Of a stretch of DNA of 5,413 bases, positions 5,398-5,413 are shown in pieces; the stretch's first letter is position 1; each line of letters begins with the position of its first letter. The stretch comes from Acidobacteriota bacterium. Lineage in GTDB: Bacteria; Acidobacteriota; Blastocatellia; Pyrinomonadales; Pyrinomonadaceae. The notes beneath the pieces were generated by a model. That model saw only the letters and a program-made list of their open reading frames with translations. It searched no databases and was not told the DNA's origin. The stretch spans positions 1 to 5,413 of the forward strand of contig QHXH01000154.1 in assembly GCA_003222855.1 (NCBI GenBank). The letters run 5' to 3'. The position numbers and the translations under genes were made by a program.

Positions 5398-5413
5398 TGA
5401 ATGAAAACCTCGA

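Larger units (their letters stand above)
5096..5406. repeat. Large imperfect inverted repeat, MITE-like or composite palindromic element
   Basis: This fills nearly the whole gene-free stretch 5068-5413. Arms of about 145 and 142 bp face each other around a 24-nt loop (5241-5264). Termini match exactly: TTTCATTCACAC (5096-5107) against 5395-5406. The middle block 5154-5185 matches the reverse complement of 5319-5350 at 28 of 32 positions and includes CTTGACTCAT/ATGAGTCAAG. The innermost pair is TCGTGGTTTG (5231-5240) against CAAACCACGA (5265-5274). The pairing is interrupted by small indels, so the arms are diverged copies. No transposase frame and no clear target-site duplication is seen at the edges. 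It could be a non-autonomous mobile element, two inverted copies of a REP-like repeat, or a long RNA hairpin downstream of the operon. Confidence 0.78.

Overview
The window looks like a chromosomal segment from a free-living, mid-GC Gram-negative bacterium. It carries an outer-membrane-style lipoprotein, an exported protein, a ribH-nusB pair, and intergenic gaps filled with palindromic repeats. My best guess is Acidobacteriota (Blastocatellia-like), with low confidence because no rRNA or strong taxonomic marker is present.

Left part (1-1109, minus strand). Two genes point leftward. The upstream one (1109-204) encodes a 301-residue lipoprotein with a clear lipobox and two DxDG-type loops, which are typical of FG-GAP/VCBS-like surface proteins. 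Downstream of it, 85 bp away, is the start of a TIR-domain protein. Only its first 39 codons (118-1) are inside the window, and they match the start of a bacterial TIR fold well. The rest, including the catalytic residues and any partner domain, lies beyond the left edge.

Divergent gap (1110-1353). It holds two adjacent palindromic repeats (1177-1220 and 1221-1287). These are followed by a good sigma70-type promoter (TTGGCA, 17 bp, TATACT) that reads into the right-hand operon.

Right part (1354-5067, plus strand). Four genes lie head to tail: ribH (lumazine synthase, riboflavin pathway), nusB (transcription antitermination and rRNA processing), a 660-residue CheA-type histidine kinase, and a 210-residue exported protein of unknown function. 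The gaps are 96 bp, 40 bp and a 4-base ATGA overlap, so the last three are probably co-transcribed and the last two translationally coupled. No methyl-accepting receptor, CheW, CheY, CheB or CheR gene lies beside the kinase, so it is an orphan in this window. Its output and signal are not evident here.

Right end (5068-5413). There is no gene. Almost the whole stretch is one imperfect inverted repeat of about 311 bp (5096-5406) with two arms of about 145 bp around a 24-nt loop. It contains nested palindromes and a cluster of TTCGTG/CACGAA hexamers. It looks like a MITE or a composite palindromic element.

The least expected items are the TIR gene hidden at the left edge, the kinase plus exported-protein pair riding on a housekeeping operon, and the large terminal inverted repeat.
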